Positions 63,957 to 64,000 of a stretch of 64,000 bases of DNA are shown one piece after another; the stretch's first letter is position 1; every line of letters begins with the position of its first letter. The notes under the pieces are model-generated. The model was not told the origin of the DNA. It made no database searches and saw only the letters and a program-made list of their open reading frames with translations. Position numbers and translations under genes: made by a program. The stretch is from Qipengyuania gaetbuli. GTDB taxonomy: Bacteria; Pseudomonadota; Alphaproteobacteria; Sphingomonadales; Sphingomonadaceae. Location: positions 894,501-958,500 of the forward strand of contig NZ_JAIVLR010000002.1 in NCBI RefSeq assembly GCF_020524765.1. The letters are read 5' to 3'.

Positions 63957-64000
63957 CAAGCGGCCTCGGGTTCGGGCAGTTCGAGGCGCGGGAACACGGG
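63956..64000 (-). CDS. metG: Last codons of an upstream gene, probably methionine--tRNA ligase (partial)
   Basis: Only 14 codons and the stop are in the window: PVFPRLELPEPEAA. The TGA overlaps the tatD ATG. In alphaproteobacteria metG commonly precedes tatD and the metallo-hydrolase, and FPR(I/L)E-type ends are usual for MetG, so the identity is inferred mainly from context. Confidence 0.5.
   Translation of the reverse strand, partial: PVFPRLELPEPEAA

Overview
The window is a high-GC chromosomal segment from an alphaproteobacterium, most likely a member of the Sphingomonadales close to Erythrobacter/Qipengyuania. Signs of this are the fused ispDF gene, an E1-beta subunit of pyruvate dehydrogenase carrying its own lipoyl domain, the order dusB-ntrB-ntrC-ntrY-ntrX-hfq-hflX, an Hfq made of two Sm domains in one chain (known from Zymomonas), TrmFO, and a GTTC-N7-GTTC LexA operator. 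The taxonomy is inferred from gene content, not from a database search. I see no phage, insertion sequence or CRISPR array; the window is mostly dense core genome with many ATGA-coupled operons.

Layout. 1-1663: 3' end of RNase J and a DUF1467 protein. 1667-8318: a large membrane-anchored coiled-coil protein resembling the polarity factor TipN. It is divergent from a four-gene run holding an Hpt-like protein without its histidine, a degenerate nucleotidyltransferase/membrane protein, an unknown protein and a histidine-kinase-like protein without its phospho-histidine. A perfect TTAA-N7-TTAAC CtrA-type box lies in the divergent promoter. 8370-13384: gltA and gltX, divergent comEC. 13395-20471: lexA with its SOS box, then moaC-trpC-trpD-trpG and, further upstream in the same direction, a proline iminopeptidase, a phosphodiester-glycosidase lipoprotein and trpE. 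20480-25578: PpiD-like chaperone, divergent tpiA, secG, pyrG.

25579-31799: a possible structured RNA, a small heat-shock gene with a ROSE-type RNA thermometer and RpoH-type promoter, glutaredoxin, nitrilase-family hydrolase, DUF1178, tRNA-Arg(CCT), haloalkane dehalogenase, MscS channel, VOC protein and hppD. 31937-36036: acyl-CoA dehydrogenase, ftsB, pdhA, pdhB. 36312-39648: three Tad pilus-like genes, a squalene/phytoene-synthase-like protein and an EF-hand protein. 39649-46191: trmFO, lysoplasmalogenase, gyrA and a secreted repeat protein. 46258-48950: NYN-LOTUS protein and a bicarbonate cassette (SbtA, SbtB-like PII, beta-carbonic anhydrase). 49033-52096: lipA, a coenzyme-Q10-type START protein, pncC, ispDF. 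52174-61382: the nitrogen-regulation block dusB-ntrBC-ntrYX-hfq-hflX. 61377-64000: mazG, a 58-residue membrane protein, a metallo-beta-lactamase-fold hydrolase, tatD and the last codons of a gene that is probably metG.

The most interesting regions are the 1.7-8.3 kb locus of apparently catalytically dead phosphorelay proteins beside a TipN-like protein under a CtrA-type box; the ROSE thermometer at 26.4 kb; the SbtA/SbtB/carbonic anhydrase operon; the tandem Hfq; and the uncharacterised structured intergenic stretch at 25.7-25.88 kb.
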